From contig CP136069.1 in assembly GCA_032622095.1 (NCBI GenBank), positions 37,298,194-37,362,193 of the forward strand: a DNA stretch of 64,000 bases. The letters are read 5' to 3'. The translations under genes were made by a program, and so were the position numbers. The notes below the pieces were generated by a model, which saw only the letters and a program-made list of their open reading frames with translations, was not told the DNA's origin and made no database searches. This DNA is from Siphonodentalium dalli (taxonomy: Eukaryota > Mollusca > Scaphopoda > Gadilida > Siphonodentaliidae). Below are positions 1-11,187 of the stretch, one piece after another (positions within the stretch are counted from its first letter, which is position 1; every line of letters starts with the position of its first letter).

Positions 1-455
1 ATCTTTTGCGCCAGCTTTGTTATTCAATAATATTACTAATATATGCCTTTCTAAATGACAATAACAGGATGACTCAATCGCCCCGTCATAACAACATTTA
101 AATTAATTGAATGCCAATTGAGTTGCTTATCAAGTGCCGTCATGATTAATCATTCTCCTGGATAAAATATATGTATGATACCGAATTAGTGCGACACTGA
201 TTTTGAATAATTTGTGTGAAATATGATTTTGGATTATCCGTCTTTTATCAAATTCACAAAAAGGTAATAGTGGAATACCACTATAATAGTGAAATTCAGG
301 ATGTGCCTGACCTGGTTACATTGGGTACAAATTGAAAAATAACAAATTCCCTGAACACATTTGAAGTGCCTGGATATACACAGGGTTACTTACGGTGGTA
401 CTTCACCTATCAACTGATGTTATATTGGTTACTTTTTTTTTTCACTTAAAAATCT
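1..455. other. No recognised feature
   Basis: AT-rich DNA without a supported exon or repeat. It lies downstream of the last KIF13 exon seen and is probably intron of that gene. Confidence 0.5.
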
Positions 456-829
456 CAAGCCTTGAAATAGTGTCTGACATTTGCAGATTCACTCTCTGGG
501 AACCTCATTCTGCTTAAGCCTCAACTGCTATGGGAGATCTAGGATCAGATAGAAGTTCCCCAGTTTAAGTTGGTGATGTTCACCCATTTGTCATCTAAAT
601 TATGAATTGTATCTTCTTAGGCGATACAGAAACTGAACAGAAGGGAAAAAGTAACAAAAACAATTTGAATTTGAATCTATAGATACTTCTTAGAAGATGA
701 GGCATGAGCAGAATGAGGTCCCCAGAGGGTGAATTTAGTGATGCTAGCCCGCTATGCAGGGAAGCATCACTGAATTCACCCTCTGGGGACCTCATTCTGC
801 AAATGTCTGGCACATTATTTTGAGGCCTA
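456..829. repeat. PAL-A palindromic repeat, two-block copy
   Basis: Starts CAAGCCTTGAAATAGTGT and ends with the diverged complement. It holds two inverted blocks around GGTCCCCAGAGGGTGAATTT joined by a spacer (AGTTACTTTTTCCCTTCTG type, here in reverse orientation). Confidence 0.85.
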
Positions 830-850
830 GTTATCACATCAGTTAGCATA

Positions 851-1055
851 CATTAATGCTCTAAATAATCGACTCATTAACCACAGCAGAATTATGGGTA
901 ATTTTTCAGGATTTAGTCGGAAATATGGCTTATTGCCATTCATCGGAAAGCTCTCACTGAGAGCTTTCCGATGAATGGCAACAAGCCATAAAAATCCTAA
1001 AAAGTTACCCATACTTCTGCTGTGGTTAAGGAGTCGATTACTTAGGGCATTACTG
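851..1055. mobile_element. TA-MITE copy, near-complete palindrome
   Basis: Flanked by TA on both sides. The arms carry ATAATCGACTCATTAACCAC and its complement; the centre is an inverted repeat of TTGCCATTCATCGGAAAGCT. There is no coding capacity. Confidence 0.88.
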
Positions 1056-1075
1056 TAGAGTAAAACAGGAACCAG

Positions 1076-1317
1076 CCAAGCCTGAGTTTAGTGTGTCTGT
1101 CCTTTGAGAATGAGGTCCCCAGAGGATGAATTTAGTGACGCTGTCCCGCACAGTGGGCAAGCATCACCAAATTCACCCTCTTGGGACTTCATTCTGCATG
1201 GCCTCATCTGCAATGGGAGAAATAGACTCAGATTGAAGTTCCGCTATGCGGGATAGCATCACTAAATTCACCCTCTGGGGACCTCATTCTTCAAATGACA
1301 GGCGCACTCAGACTTGG
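1076..1317. repeat. PAL-A palindromic repeat
   Basis: Two GGTCCCC blocks with CCAAGCCTGAGTTTAGTGTG at the left and the complement GCACTCAGACTTGG at the right. Confidence 0.8.
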
Positions 1318-1621
1318 AACCAGCCTAGAGGGCGAATTGGGAGATATCTTCTCCGTAAATTGTGTCGCCTCTCCCTATTTATATACCAGTACGCAAATGT
1401 CCCAACTGCATATCTAAACCTTATTTTCATATTATAATGGTGTCCTGACACATTACACTTGTTTTATTATTGGGCTATTTTATTGCATGATACTCGTTGC
1501 CATTTTCGATCATAGAAATGTGACATTGGTTGTAAATTGAACTTGAGCAATTACGCCTTCTCCCTGATAACAGCCCACTTCTCCCTAATAATCAAATATG
1601 GATAACTGCTCTTGCAAATAG
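1318..1621. other. No recognised feature
   Basis: Unique-looking AT-rich sequence between repeats. Confidence 0.5.
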
Positions 1622-2125
1622 AAATCCGAGCTTTTTTAAAGAAGTTTGGGAATCCTAGGAATTAATAGGATTTCCAAGCTTTGAACCAAGCTTTTTTAAA
1701 TGAAAAAATGTATTCTTCAATAAAGTTTGGAAATCCTTGATTGTAAACTTGGTAAAGGTAAGTAAAGCTTGGATCTAAGGTTTACCAAGGTTGTCACATA
1801 AAGTGAAACCTTGGAAAAGCTTTGAAATCCTTGACCAAACCTTGGTAAAGCTAAGTAAAGCTTGGATCTAAATTTTACCAAGATTAACCAAGGTTGTCAC
1901 ATAAAGTGGAACCTTGGAAAAGCTCGAAATCCTTGTCATTTGAAATCCTTGACTCAGTGTCAACCAAACCATGGTAAAGCTAAGTAAAGCTTGGATCTAA
2001 TATTTACCAAGCTTTACCAAGGTTTTCACATGAATCCTTGACTAACCCGCAAGTTGACCAAAAACCTTGATAAAGCTTAGTAAACCTTGTATCAAAGTTT
2101 TACCACAGTTTTCACACAATTTAAA
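1622..2125. repeat. Imperfect tandem repeat, AAGCTTGGATCTAA type
   Basis: About four imperfect units of roughly 115 bp sharing TAAAGCTTGGATCTAA, TTTACCAAG and TTTTCACATGAATCCTTGA. The last unit recurs at 12450-12580, so this is a dispersed repeat with internal tandem structure. Confidence 0.75.
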
Positions 2126-2154
2126 ACATCTTGGCCGGTCCATGGGATAAAATG

Positions 2155-2515
2155 CCCCCCCCCCCCCCACCAGATAACACACACATCTAATTGAAGTGAA
2201 TGCCCCCACCAGATAACACACACATCTAATTGAGGTGAATGCCCCCACCAGATAACACACACACATCTAATTGAGGTGAATGCCCCCACCAGATAACACA
2301 CACATCTAATTGAGGTGAATGCCCCCACCACATAACACACACATCTAATTGAGGTGAATTCCCCCACCAGATAACACACACATCTAATTGAAGTGAATGC
2401 CCCCACCAGATAACACACTCATCTAATTGAAGTGAATGCCCCCACCAGATAACACACACATCTAATTGAGGTGAATGCCCCCACCACATAACACACACAT
2501 CTAATTGAAGTGGCA
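2155..2515. repeat. Minisatellite, about 40-bp unit
   Basis: About nine units of CCACCAGATAACACACACAT followed by CTAATTGAGGTGAATGCCC. Variants differ at single bases (GAAGTGAA/GAGGTGAA, CAGATA/CACATA). It begins with a poly-C run. Long open frames on the minus strand here are by-products of the period and not genes. Confidence 0.92.
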
Positions 2516-2754
2516 ATGATTGAAGCTACAGGAGATAAATATAGCTATTTCCTTCTCAAAATTAGTTTCCGATTGAAGGTTAATTTAAAAAAAAAATCAA
2601 ATAAGACTTTCTCGTTTGATTGGGAGAACATCCCAATTACAACACATAGTCTTATCAGATAAAGTTGTGCGTTGCTCACACAATCACGACACACTGATGA
2701 GATCTCGCGCTGACACAGATTGTCTCTTAAATTATATATTGAAATGACAATCTT

Positions 2755-2878
2755 CAACCCTTTCAGTGTCAAGTCCGATTTTTGTATCAACCCATATTTC
2801 CTTGATCATTTTTCAAATTTATTGATTATAATAATGTGATACATTGATGGAAAGAGCTCTGAGAGCTGAAAGGGTTAA
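2755..2878. mobile_element. TTAA-6 element, shortened copy
   Basis: Reads CCCTTTCAGTGTCAAGTC then AATATGGG-type sequence, and ends AGAGCTGAAAGGGTTAA. Compared with 56994-57207 most of the right arm is missing. It shares its right TTAA with the next element. Confidence 0.7.
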
Positions 2879-3132
2879 CCCTTTTTATTCTGAACACTTA
2901 TAGAAAGAGTAGTTATCACGTAGGATATGTTCAGATAATAAGTTCAACAAAGGACTAAATTGAACATATTATCTGAACATTTCACTTAATTAATAAATAG
3001 GACTCCTTCTGCACTTTTATTATATGTTGTGTGCTTATATTACTTGTACATCCCTCCAAATGAATAATAGACCAGTCCAATGTACAATTTTATAACTGAG
3101 TGGAAGAATCCATTTAGTATATAAAGGGTTAA
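2875..3132. mobile_element. TTAA-5 element
   Basis: Flanked by TTAA at 2875-2878 and 3129-3132. The interior has GTTCAGATAATAAGTTCAAC near the left and CCATTTAGTATATAAAGGG at the right end. Non-autonomous, no ORF. Confidence 0.75.
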
Positions 3133-3162
3133 CACTCTTCTTAGATGTTAGTGCTTGTGATG

Positions 3163-3530
3163 TAAATACTATTTCTTTGGCTTCGGGCGTCAAAAATATT
3201 TGATTCGAGTCGAGGAACCCACCCATCAAAGCTCAGAGTGATCAGATGTGGTCAAACAGACAAATTGCGGATGAAGATGGATAACTCTAAAATCAAGTGG
3301 TAATAATAACCACTTGATTTTAGGGTTATCCATCTTCATCCGGAATTTTGACCGAGACCATCCTTTTGACGGCATGTTTCTGGGCCACAAACAATAGAAA
3401 TATCAAACTTCGATATCTGATCACACTGCAGCTGAGCAGTGATGTGTGGGTTACTCGACTCGAATCAAATATTTTTTACCCCCGAAGCCAAAGAAATATT
3501 AATTTAGGAGCGTCTGATCGGATTGAGTAT
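3163..3530. repeat. PAL-G palindromic repeat
   Basis: Long inverted repeat. The left arm runs from ACTATTTCTTTGGCTTCGGG to GATGGATAACTCTAAAATCAA, and the complement follows after a short loop. Half copies occur at 16800-17040 and 27068-27290. Confidence 0.85.
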
Positions 3531-3534
3531 CGGA

Positions 3535-3876
3535 TTTCCATGCCTAAGCTATGTCAGGAGGCAGAACGTTTAGATGGACCTACACAGAAAACTACTTAAT
3601 TGTTAAGCTGGTACACAGCATGAATGAATGCTATGCTATATGAAGACCACATAAAAGTATATTATATAACGATAAAAATGTCAAAAAGTTTACTTTAATC
3701 ATAGTTTTAGAAGAGAAATTTTGGGAAGAGTGTTCTCAGTAAGTAAACAAATTGAGTTGAAATGAATAACTGCCATAAAAAGGACATGATCTGAATTACT
3801 AAAAGGCTCGAATGGCAATTTAATCGAGTTCAATACTGCTTCAAGAATCTCATCATTATGTTAGGTGTGTGCTATA
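3535..3876. repeat. Dispersed repeat shared with 49803-50150
   Basis: About 340 bp align by eye with 49803-50150, including TTTAGATGGACCTACACA, TTAATTGTTAAGCT-type sequence and AACTGCCATAAAAAG. It is non-coding and has no known family. Confidence 0.75.
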
Positions 3877-4283
3877 AAATTGTGAGAAGCCATTACCATG
3901 AACTGTTACATCAAGGAACTAGCCCAATGTCGGTATGCAGGTCAGTCCACTCAAGCTGGGAGCAATCAACTGTGTTAGAGATAGTTGGTAAGCTGGAAAA
4001 TTTGACTTAAAAGTGAGGCCAAAACTCATCTCAGCCCAATGGTTTATATAAATTCTTACAAATTGGATGTTCACAATTTTCTAATTTCTAAACTGTGTAT
4101 ATAACAAAATGTTTCCGAATCTAAACCTCAAAGGGCACATTGCGATTTGTGACCCACCACAAACTGAGCCAATCAAATGAGGAGAAAATTTGATTACATA
4201 TAAATCGTGCAATATGATTTATGTAAAGTTAATGGCACTGACAACACAGACACATATTCACTAAGAAAATAAGCAGGACTTAC
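3877..4283. other. KIF13 intron, no recognised feature
   Basis: Intron sequence immediately downstream of the FHA-region exon. No continuation of the FHA domain is seen in any frame. Confidence 0.5.
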
Positions 4284-4418
4284 CTTTAAATAGTAAACTA
4301 ACAGTTCATTGAGCGATGGATCAGCATTGAGATTTACTAGGAAGAACTTTTCATGGCCGACCTTGATTCCGGACGTTTCCACGGAGATCCCCATTTGCTC
4401 ATACAGGGCGTGACGTTC
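4284..4418 (-). CDS. KIF13: KIF13 exon: start of FHA region
   Basis: A 135-bp exon encoding 45 residues: ERHALYEQMGISVETSGIKV, then GHEKFFLVNLNADPSLNELL and VYYLK. LVNLNADPxLNELLVYYLK is the strongly conserved opening of the kinesin-3 FHA domain, and the SGIKV stretch before it is typical of KIF13. The acceptor is acatttcag and the donor AAAG/GTAAGTCC; both are phase 0. The next FHA exon was looked for below 4284 and not found, so it is either highly diverged or outside the window. Confidence 0.92.
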
Positions 4419-4536
4419 CTGAAATGTCACCACATTTCAAAAATTGATGATTATTTTAGAAACGACGAGTAATATCAGTGGTTTCCACGCAGAGGGTGTT
4501 TGTCAGATGAAAGTGGGTCAAAATATCCAAAAATTC

Positions 4537-5021
4537 TAGATCATGCCATGAATCTATACCTGGCTAACGCCTGTTGAGATCATATACCACCAGTTCAAAA
4601 CCTGAAAACTAAAGTAAAAAAAAATGCGGGGAATATATTTCTTAGTTGTAATTTTTTCCTTAATAATGTACTTCACTTTGGGTGAATGTCCCAACTCAAA
4701 ATTTCATGCTTTTCTGACTTTTGTGAGCTGATATCGCAATAAACATCAAATTAATTACCCAGGAAAAATGCCATAATTGTAAGCGAATGCAAAGCAAAAT
4801 CGCTCACAAATTCACTTAAATTGTGAAATTATGAGTTGGGCCCTTCACCTACAGTGAAGTGCAGTAATAAGGAACAGATAATAACTAAGTAATATATTTC
4901 CCGCATTATTTTTCCGAATTGATAGGGTTCCCTGTCAAAACTTCAAAAAGTCCCAGGTTTTATACTGGTGGAATACTATCTCTTCAGTCGTTAGCAACAG
5001 AAGAGAATCATGGCATGATCT
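4537..5021. repeat. PAL-J palindromic element
   Basis: Ends are TAGATCATGCCATGAATCT and its complement. Both arms contain ATTCCACCAGTTCAAAACC-like and GGGGAATATATTTCTTAG-like stretches in inverted order. Other copies are at 11058-11187, 34101-34953 and 39050-39113. Confidence 0.8.
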
Positions 5022-5104
5022 ACAAATATCCATGAATGTGAATGTAGGTCATGAGTATTCATTGATATCCTCCCATCCCACCAGCTATTTCTTGCTAATA
5101 ATTA

Positions 5105-5317
5105 CAGTAATGCCCTAATTAATTGACCCCTTAACCACAGCAGAATTATGGGTAACTTTTCAGGATTTAGTCGGAAATATGGCTTGTTGCCATTCATTGG
5201 AAAGCTCTCCCTGAGAGCTTTCCGATGAATGGCAACAAGCCATATTTCCGACGAAATCCTGAAAAGTTAACCATAATTCTGCTGTGGTTAAGGGGTCGAT
5301 TATTTAGAGCATTACTG
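5105..5317. mobile_element. TA-MITE copy, full palindrome
   Basis: TA flanks at 5103-5104 and 5318-5319, with ends CAGTAATGCCC and AGAGCATTACTG. The arms are nearly perfect to the centre at CTCTCCCTGAGAG. Confidence 0.92.
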
Positions 5318-5692
5318 TATGTTAGCAGTTGCTTGTCAATATTATCTTGTTTATGATGTTAAAACTACATTACCTTTATACATACAAAAATTCCTACAAT
5401 AGATATACCAGGGAGAAATTATACATGCAGAATATCACAAACAATAGCTCAAACTTTACAAAGTAAAGTTGAGCTAAAAATGACATCCGCCACAGACAAG
5501 ATAATATTTAAAGGTAGAATCCATAGGAATGTAAATCAATATTTCTATCTCTGAAAATGCCATAAAAGATATTGAAATCCCTGAATCATTCATCTCTGGT
5601 GCGTGTCCACAGCATGATTGATCAATTATTTTCAATCTTATCTAACGAGTGCACCGCACGGCTTATCCCCCAACAAATGTGGATTTTCTCTT
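5318..5692. other. No recognised feature
   Basis: AT-rich intron sequence. Confidence 0.5.
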
Positions 5693-5892
5693 TGATGACC
5701 GAAGCTGTGCTGGTGCAGCATTAAAGATCATGTACCAATGCATTTTCTTCTATATGCAAGTCTCCCATGGGGAGCCTCGCATATATAAGAGAATGCACTG
5801 GCTTAGAAGGTCAAGGTAATATATTTTAAGGCCATTGTATTCTCTTATATATGTGAGGCTCCGAAGAGAATAGAATGCATTGGCAAAGGGCC
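5693..5892. mobile_element. TTAA-1 element, degraded, double hairpin
   Basis: Holds GCTGTGCTGGTGCAGCATTA, then two AATGCATT..CTTATATATG hairpins. Both outer ends are worn away. Confidence 0.7.
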
Positions 5893-6019
5893 ACAGATAT
5901 GACTAACTTTAGACTAATGACTTTAGACTGTGTCTCCATAATTTGGTTTGTGTTAGTTTAAATTTTATGATAAGTTATATTAGCTATTTATTTACTGAAT
6001 ATTTGCTGGCGTATACATA

Positions 6020-6062
6020 ACCCTTTCATGACTGGAGCTGTGCTGGTACAGCATTATAAATA
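6020..6062. mobile_element. TTAA-1 end fragment
   Basis: CCCTTTCATGACTGGAGCTG followed by TGCTGGTACAGCATTA; only one terminus is left. Confidence 0.6.
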
Positions 6063-6230
6063 TCCTATAAAATAATTATCTCCACCAACATCGTGGGGTA
6101 CATGGAGATTTAAAACCCGGATGTCTCTTTTTGAACCTCTCGGCTCCGCCTCTGGGTTCAAAATCAACATCCAGGTATTAAATCTCCATGTGTCCCCGAT
6201 GTTGCCGAAGATAACTAATATTATCCTATA
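6061..6230. repeat. Palindrome of about 170 bp
   Basis: The left arm TATCCTATAAAATAATTATC with ACATGGAGATTTAA is matched in inverse order at the right end (TTAAATCTCCATGT, ATTATCCTATA). The centre is CCTCTCGGCTCCGCCTCTGG. Confidence 0.7.
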
Positions 6231-6660
6231 GCGGGACCACTGTTTGTATGGTGTGTCATAAAATGGACAAAATTTCATCAATAAATTTACATGTGAATGC
6301 TCTATGCGACTTTAAACCCACGCAGCAGATGATTGGTGTCAGCTATAAACACAAATTCTCCTGAAATAACTCAATTGCGCACAAAGTGTTGCCAGCCCAT
6401 CGGGATGCAAATTGCTATTCATAAATCGCATTGACAGATCTGTTACCATTATGTTTGGGATTTTAGCATGATCAATAGCAATAATGAAAGATCCACCATA
6501 ATCTGAGAAAATCGTGTTCTGAATTAACTCGTTAGGAACACAATACCTCGATGACATAACGCGATTTGTGCTTCGTCGTCTCATGAATGTTTCATGACAT
6601 CTGCTACAGTTTTATCACCTGATTGCTCAATCTGCTGCGGAATGTTGAGATATTCTCGTT
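6231..6660. other. No recognised feature
   Basis: Intron sequence; open frames are short and unlike any protein I know. Confidence 0.5.
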
Positions 6661-6915
6661 AATCAATAGAGATGCAGAAATGTATCCGGTTTTTAGGTTT
6701 ATACTGGGCGTCTTGGGGAGAAATGGTCCAACCAACCTTGAAATTAGCCAATATCCTCAGCACCATTTTAATGCATAGAGATGCAAAAATGTACCAGGCT
6801 TCAGCTTTATACTGGGCAACTTGGGAAGAAAGAGTCAAAGCAAGCTTGAAATTAGCCGAGGCAGTAATCGTTGCCATGGTAATTTTTGCCACAGCATTCA
6901 ATTCACAGTCAAGAA
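6661..6915. repeat. Tandem duplication of about 112 bp
   Basis: Two units share AGAGATGCAAAAATGTA, TTTATACTGGGC and CTTGAAATTAGCC. Both strands stay open for about 85 codons because of the duplication. It is not a recognised protein. Confidence 0.7.
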
Positions 6916-7035
6916 TCATATGATCTCTAAGAAAAATAAAACTGACGGATTTCCAAAAAAAAAAAATGGCGGATTTAAAAAAAAAGGAAAAAAGAAGCCT
7001 GACGCAGCCTGACGTGGCTATTTACAATTCCAAGT

Positions 7036-7299
7036 TTAAACCTTCCATGACTAGAGCCTCTGGAAATTTTTCAAAAACAAATGTGCCAATGCATTCTCTT
7101 ATATATGTAAGTCTCCCAGAGGGAGACTTGCATATATAAGAGAATACATTGGCCTAACAATATTTACATTGACCATGTAAGCCAGTGCATTCTCTTATAT
7201 ATGTGAGGCTCCCTATGGGAGACTCGCAAATATAAGAGAATGAACTGGTACAGGATCTTTAATGCTGCACCAGCGCAGCTCCAGTCATGAAATGGTTAA
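7036..7299. mobile_element. TTAA-1 element, complete, double hairpin
   Basis: TTAA on both sides (7036-7039, 7296-7299). The left end is ACCTTCCATGACTAGAGC and the right end GCTCCAGTCATGAAATGG. Between them are two hairpins with AATGCATTCTCTTATATATG arms, separated by AACAATATTTACATTGACC. Confidence 0.85.
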
Positions 7300-7387
7300 T
7301 ATCGATATGGTTGGTCTTTGCTCCAAACGTGTATTCAGTAAACAAATCAGTCTCGTGCACATATACAGGTGAGCACAGCAGGGCACT

Positions 7388-7474
7388 AACCCTGTCATGA
7401 TGGAAGCTGCGCTGGTGCATCATTAAATATCCTGTGCCAGTGCATTCTCTTATATCCATTAAGTAAAGAAAGGG
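7388..7474. mobile_element. TTAA-1 element, internally deleted
   Basis: Left end AACCCTGTCATGATGGAAGC with one half hairpin; then a jump to AAGAAAGGGTTAA, an end of another TTAA family. It shares its right TTAA with the next copy. Confidence 0.6.
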
Positions 7475-7918
7475 TTAACCCTTCCATGACTGGAGCTTCC
7501 AGAAATTTTGCAAAAACCCTTTGACAATGCATTCTCTTATATATGCGAGGCTCCCATAGGCAGCCTTGGCCTAACAATATTTACCTTTAACTTGCAAGAC
7601 AGTGCATTCTCTTATATATGTGAGGATCCCTATGGGAGGTTCACATACATCGCACCTCCCCCCACCCCCCCCCCCCCCCCCAAGACATCAATTAATCCTT
7701 TCATGATGGGAGCTGGGTTGGTGCGGCATTATAGATCCTGCACCAGCATATTCTCATACATAGGGAGTATATATAAGAGAATACACTGGCTTACAAGTTC
7801 AAGGTAAATATTGTTAGGTCAATGTATTCTCCCTATGGGAGACTCGCATGTATAAGAGAATGCATTGACACAGGATTTTTGTAAAATTTCAGAAAACTCC
7901 AGTAATGGAAGGATTAGG
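7472..7918. mobile_element. TTAA-1 composite of two copies
   Basis: Begins CCCTTCCATGACTGGAGCTT with two hairpins. A C-rich tract (about 7658-7681) breaks it, then a second left end (CCTTTCATGATGGGAGCTGG) starts, followed by hairpins and a right end CTCCAGTAATGGAAGG. Confidence 0.7.
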
Positions 7919-8590
7919 TATCGTGAAATGTGATTGGAGTCTATTATGAGTTAAGACGAGAGGCCGATCATGATGTTTAACCCATCCCTTGGCGATAGTA
8001 AATTGTTATGATCAGAATCATAATCTTTTAATGTTGAATTATAGAGTATACTGTTATGATCTAAAGTAGTATATGACAAATGTACATAATAACCAGTAAT
8101 AACACAACTTATTGGAATGTATGAGTCAATATAGAAGGGTTAATATAACATCTAAACTCTAGAGCCTGTCACCACTATCATAGTGTAAGCAGTTCTATTC
8201 ATGTTGTTGCAAATTGCCATGTGAGATATCAAAATAATATAATTATTTATTTAATGGAAAAGGTTAAAAGACATGGAATGGGTAAAAGGGGTTAAATCAC
8301 CTATCTCTGCCCTGTTTGATCCAATGTAGTCCCATCATCCAAGGACTTGGAGAGCTCCATTGGTCTAGTTAAATAAATTCACATGGTTAAGTTGTGGTTA
8401 AAAAGATAGCTAAATCAATTTATCCAATAATTCACTAATCTGTGTCTCTTATACAGAGCTAACATATGAGGGCTATAAATAACTCTCAATAAACCATATT
8501 GTCTTTTTATCTCTCTCACACTGTCTCACAGAGAAGCAGGTATTTATTAATTGTAAATTACATGTACTTGGGTTATAATTGGATAATTCT
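7919..8590. other. No recognised feature
   Basis: AT-rich intron sequence without repeats that recur in this window. Confidence 0.5.
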
Positions 8591-8594
8591 TATT

Positions 8595-9165
8595 TGAAAA
8601 AGGGCCATATCTCTGGTATAACAAATTGGATCTAACCCATATTCGAACTAGTTCTGTATTTTGAGTTGAGAAACTCACATACCAAATTTGGTTCCTATCA
8701 GATGAAAAATGGTTGATTTATCAAAGTATGTGTGAATTATATGTCAAAGGACCATAACTCCATTTAAAAAAATCCGATCAAACCCATATTCGAACTCAAT
8801 CTGTATTTTGGTCTGAGAAACTCATATACCAAATTTGGTTCCAATCAGATAAAAAATGTTTGAGTTATGGCAGAATGCGTGAATTCTAAGTCGAAAAAGG
8901 GCCATAACTCTGTAAAAAAAAACTCGGATCAAACCCATATTCGAACTCGATCTGTATTTTGGGCTGAAAACCCCATATACAAAATTTGGTTTTGATCAGG
9001 TAGAAAATGTTTGAGTTATCGCATTACACATAAAGTGTCTACGGACGGACATACGTATGGACGTACGGACGGACACACGGCGAGTGGTCAATCCGGACAA
9101 CGACACTATGTTTACCATACTATGGTATGGGTAAACATAAAATTGGTGCAAATATTGCGGAAATT
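8595..9165. repeat. Three-unit tandem repeat with ACGGACGGAC tail
   Basis: Units of about 150 bp share GGGCCATAACTC, CCCATATTCGAACT, CTGTATTTTG and CCAAATTTGGTTCC. It ends in a GGACGGAC microsatellite (9049-9080) and CATACTATGGTATG. This layout resembles the 3' end of a retroposed repeat, but no coding part is present. Confidence 0.75.
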
Positions 9166-9170
9166 CAAGC

Positions 9171-9184
9171 CCCCCCCCCCCCTC
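9171..9184. repeat. Poly-C tract
   Basis: Homopolymer run next to a PAL-A copy. Confidence 0.9.
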
Positions 9185-9190
9185 CCCCAC

Positions 9191-9517
9191 AAGCCTGAGT
9201 TTAGTGTGCCTGTCATTTGCAGAATGAGGTACCTGAGAGGGTGAATTTAGTGACGCTATCCCAAATAGCTGGGCTAGCATCACTAAATTCACCTTCTGGG
9301 GACCTCATTCTGCTTAGGCCTCATCTTCTCTGGAAAGAAGGAAAAAAGTAAATACAATTTGAGACTAAAGATACTTCACAGAAGATGAGGCCCAAGCAGA
9401 ATGAGGCCTCCAGAGTGTAAATTTGGTTATGCTTGCCTGATGTGTGGGGTAGCATCACTAAATTCACCCTCTGTGGACCTCATTCTGTAAATGTTAAACA
9501 TACTATCTCCAGGCTTG
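9191..9517. repeat. PAL-A palindromic repeat, two-block copy
   Basis: Begins AAGCCTGAGTTTAGTGTGCC and ends CTCCAGGCTTG, with two GGTCCCC-type inverted blocks. It lies 24 bp beyond the donor of the coiled-coil exon. Confidence 0.85.
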
Positions 9518-9541
9518 ATATCACACAGAATTAACACAAAC

Positions 9542-9658
9542 CTGATCTATTCGCTCTCTATCAGCCTGTTTTTCTGCCCACGTCTTGCTTCTTTCTTTGA
9601 TTAATTTCTCAGATTCATCGAGTCGGTCTTGAATGTCCACGCCATCTTGAGTATTGTT
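9542..9658 (-). CDS. KIF13: KIF13 exon: first coiled coil after the neck
   Basis: A 117-bp, 39-codon exon starting NNTQDGVDIQDRLDESEKLI and ending DRERIDQ. It is rich in Glu, Lys and Arg, as expected of a coiled coil, and matches the place where KIF13 proteins have RLEESEKLI followed by a Trp-containing helix. The acceptor is tttctgtag and the donor CAG/GTTTGTG; both ends are phase 0, so it joins the neck exon (QLLSAK) and the FHA-region exon (ERHALYEQ) directly. A PAL-A repeat ends only 24 bp from the donor side. Confidence 0.85.
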
Positions 9659-9841
9659 CTACAGAAAAGAAAATTGGACCAATCAATAAAACCGATTCGG
9701 ATTTACGTCGAGATGAATACGAGCCAAGAACTCTGATGTTTGAATGAAAAACAAACCTACAGACAGTGCCACATCTCAAAGAAAATATTGTCTTTATGAG
9801 ATGTGTAACCCTATATGAACCATGTCTGAGATGATAGTATA

Positions 9842-10021
9842 CAGTAATGCTCTAATTAATCGACCCCTTAACCACAGCAGAATTATGGGTAACTTTTCAG
9901 GATTTAGTCGGAAATATGGCTTGTTGCCATTCATCGGAAAGCTCTCCCCGAGAGACTAAATCCTGAAAAGTTACCCATAATTCTGCTGTGGTTAAGGGGT
10001 CGATTAATTAGAGCATTACTG
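9842..10021. mobile_element. TA-MITE copy, asymmetric centre
   Basis: TA flanks and ends CAGTAATGCTC / GAGCATTACTG. Part of the right inner arm (the AGCTTTCCGATGAATGG side) is deleted. Confidence 0.9.
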
Positions 10022-10022
10022 T

Positions 10023-10160
10023 ATGTTATTAATTGGTTGTTTCAATATTGGCAGAGTTATGAGGCTGAGGTTTGTCCTATTGCCTGATGTTGCAGGCCGA
10101 AGGCTAATACGACAGACCGAGGCCTCATAACTCGGTCAATGTTGAAACAACAAATTAATA
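10023..10160. repeat. Palindrome adjoining a TA-MITE
   Basis: TATTAATTGGTTGTTTCAA and ATGTTGAAACAACAAATTAA form the ends. GCAGAGTTATGAGGC and GCCTCATAACTCGG are the inner arms around a GC-rich loop. Confidence 0.75.
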
Positions 10161-10659
10161 AGTATTTTATTAATTAGCAACATTGGCAATTGTTGTTTCA
10201 CAGGATGAATATATTAACATAGATATACCATTGTCTGCTTTATTAAATTAACAATTATTCCAGCAATTTTTATTCTTGTGAACTCTGTGAAGACCTTGCA
10301 GCGATTACAAGGTACATGTATACTGTCTGTTTCCACTGGGAATGATATTGATACGGATGCATGTAGTTCATCCACATATATTTGCTCCCAAAAACAGTGA
10401 CTGTCTGTACTGTAATTCATCCTAAAGCAACTGTAATCTATCTTCCGTCTACCCAATATTCTTTGCCGATCGAGCTAAATACGTACAATGTCATTTACGT
10501 TATTTTTGACTTATTGCATGGCCACCTTTCTACTTACTGGCCGACTTTTTTACTTATTGGCCAACTTTTGTTACTTATGATGCGGGCAGCTTTCTACTTT
10601 TGGGGCCGAATACCTATAGCTAATTAATAAATAGTTTTATTTGTCAGAATGCATACAAT
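10161..10659. other. No recognised feature
   Basis: Intron sequence with short repeats of TTACTTATTGGCC at 10540-10580 only. Confidence 0.5.
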
Positions 10660-10880
10660 TTAACCCTTTGAGTGCCAGGTCGATTTTTTTATCAACCCAT
10701 ATACCCTGTGCCAATGCATTCTCTTATATATGCGAGTCGACCATAAGTCGCCTCGCATATATAAGAGAATGCATTGGTCTAACAATTTAATAATTTAATA
10801 ATTTATTCTTATATTCTTTAACAGACTTATTTTGTAGGTTTAGGGCCGATGAGATCGGCCCCTGGCACTCAAAGGGTTAA
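10660..10880 (+). mobile_element. TTAA-2 element, one hairpin
   Basis: TTAA flanks (10660-10663, 10877-10880). Ends CCCTTTGAGTGCCAGGTC and CCCTGGCACTCAAAGGG. The interior has one hairpin (AATGCATTCTCTTATATATG) followed by TTAGGGCCGATGAGATCGG. Confidence 0.9.
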
Positions 10881-11057
10881 ACCAAAAAATATTAATAATA
10901 GAAAATTAAATGTTATGGCATCCTACCAAGGTTGACATTATAGCCTTGGATGCGGGCTGTTTTCATGTCAACACCTTTAGTTACAGAAGTATATCTTGCT
11001 GTCAAGCATGCTACTGGGAGCTGGACGAATTCACATTTATAAGTTGGGATGATGGTT

Positions 11058-11187
11058 GATCATATCATGAATCTCTACTCATAGCTATGTGTGTAGAGAT
11101 CATATTCCACCAGTACAAACCCTTGGAACTTTTTGATGTTTTGACAGGGAACCTTATAAAGTTGAAAAAATAATGTGGGGAATGTCT
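11058..11187. repeat. PAL-J half copy
   Basis: Left arm only: TGATCATATCATGAATCTCT through ATTCCACCAGT and GACAGGGAACCTTATAAAG. Confidence 0.7.

Noticed and set aside
2042-2516. Overlapping minus-strand frames repeating MCVCYLVG-type peptides
   Set aside because: They follow the period of a DNA minisatellite in all three frames and have no gene context.
1-4283. Next FHA exon of KIF13
   Set aside because: No frame with splice sites resembles the expected FHA continuation.
6659-6923. Paired 83-86 codon frames on both strands
   Set aside because: They come from a 112-bp tandem duplication; neither frame resembles a protein.
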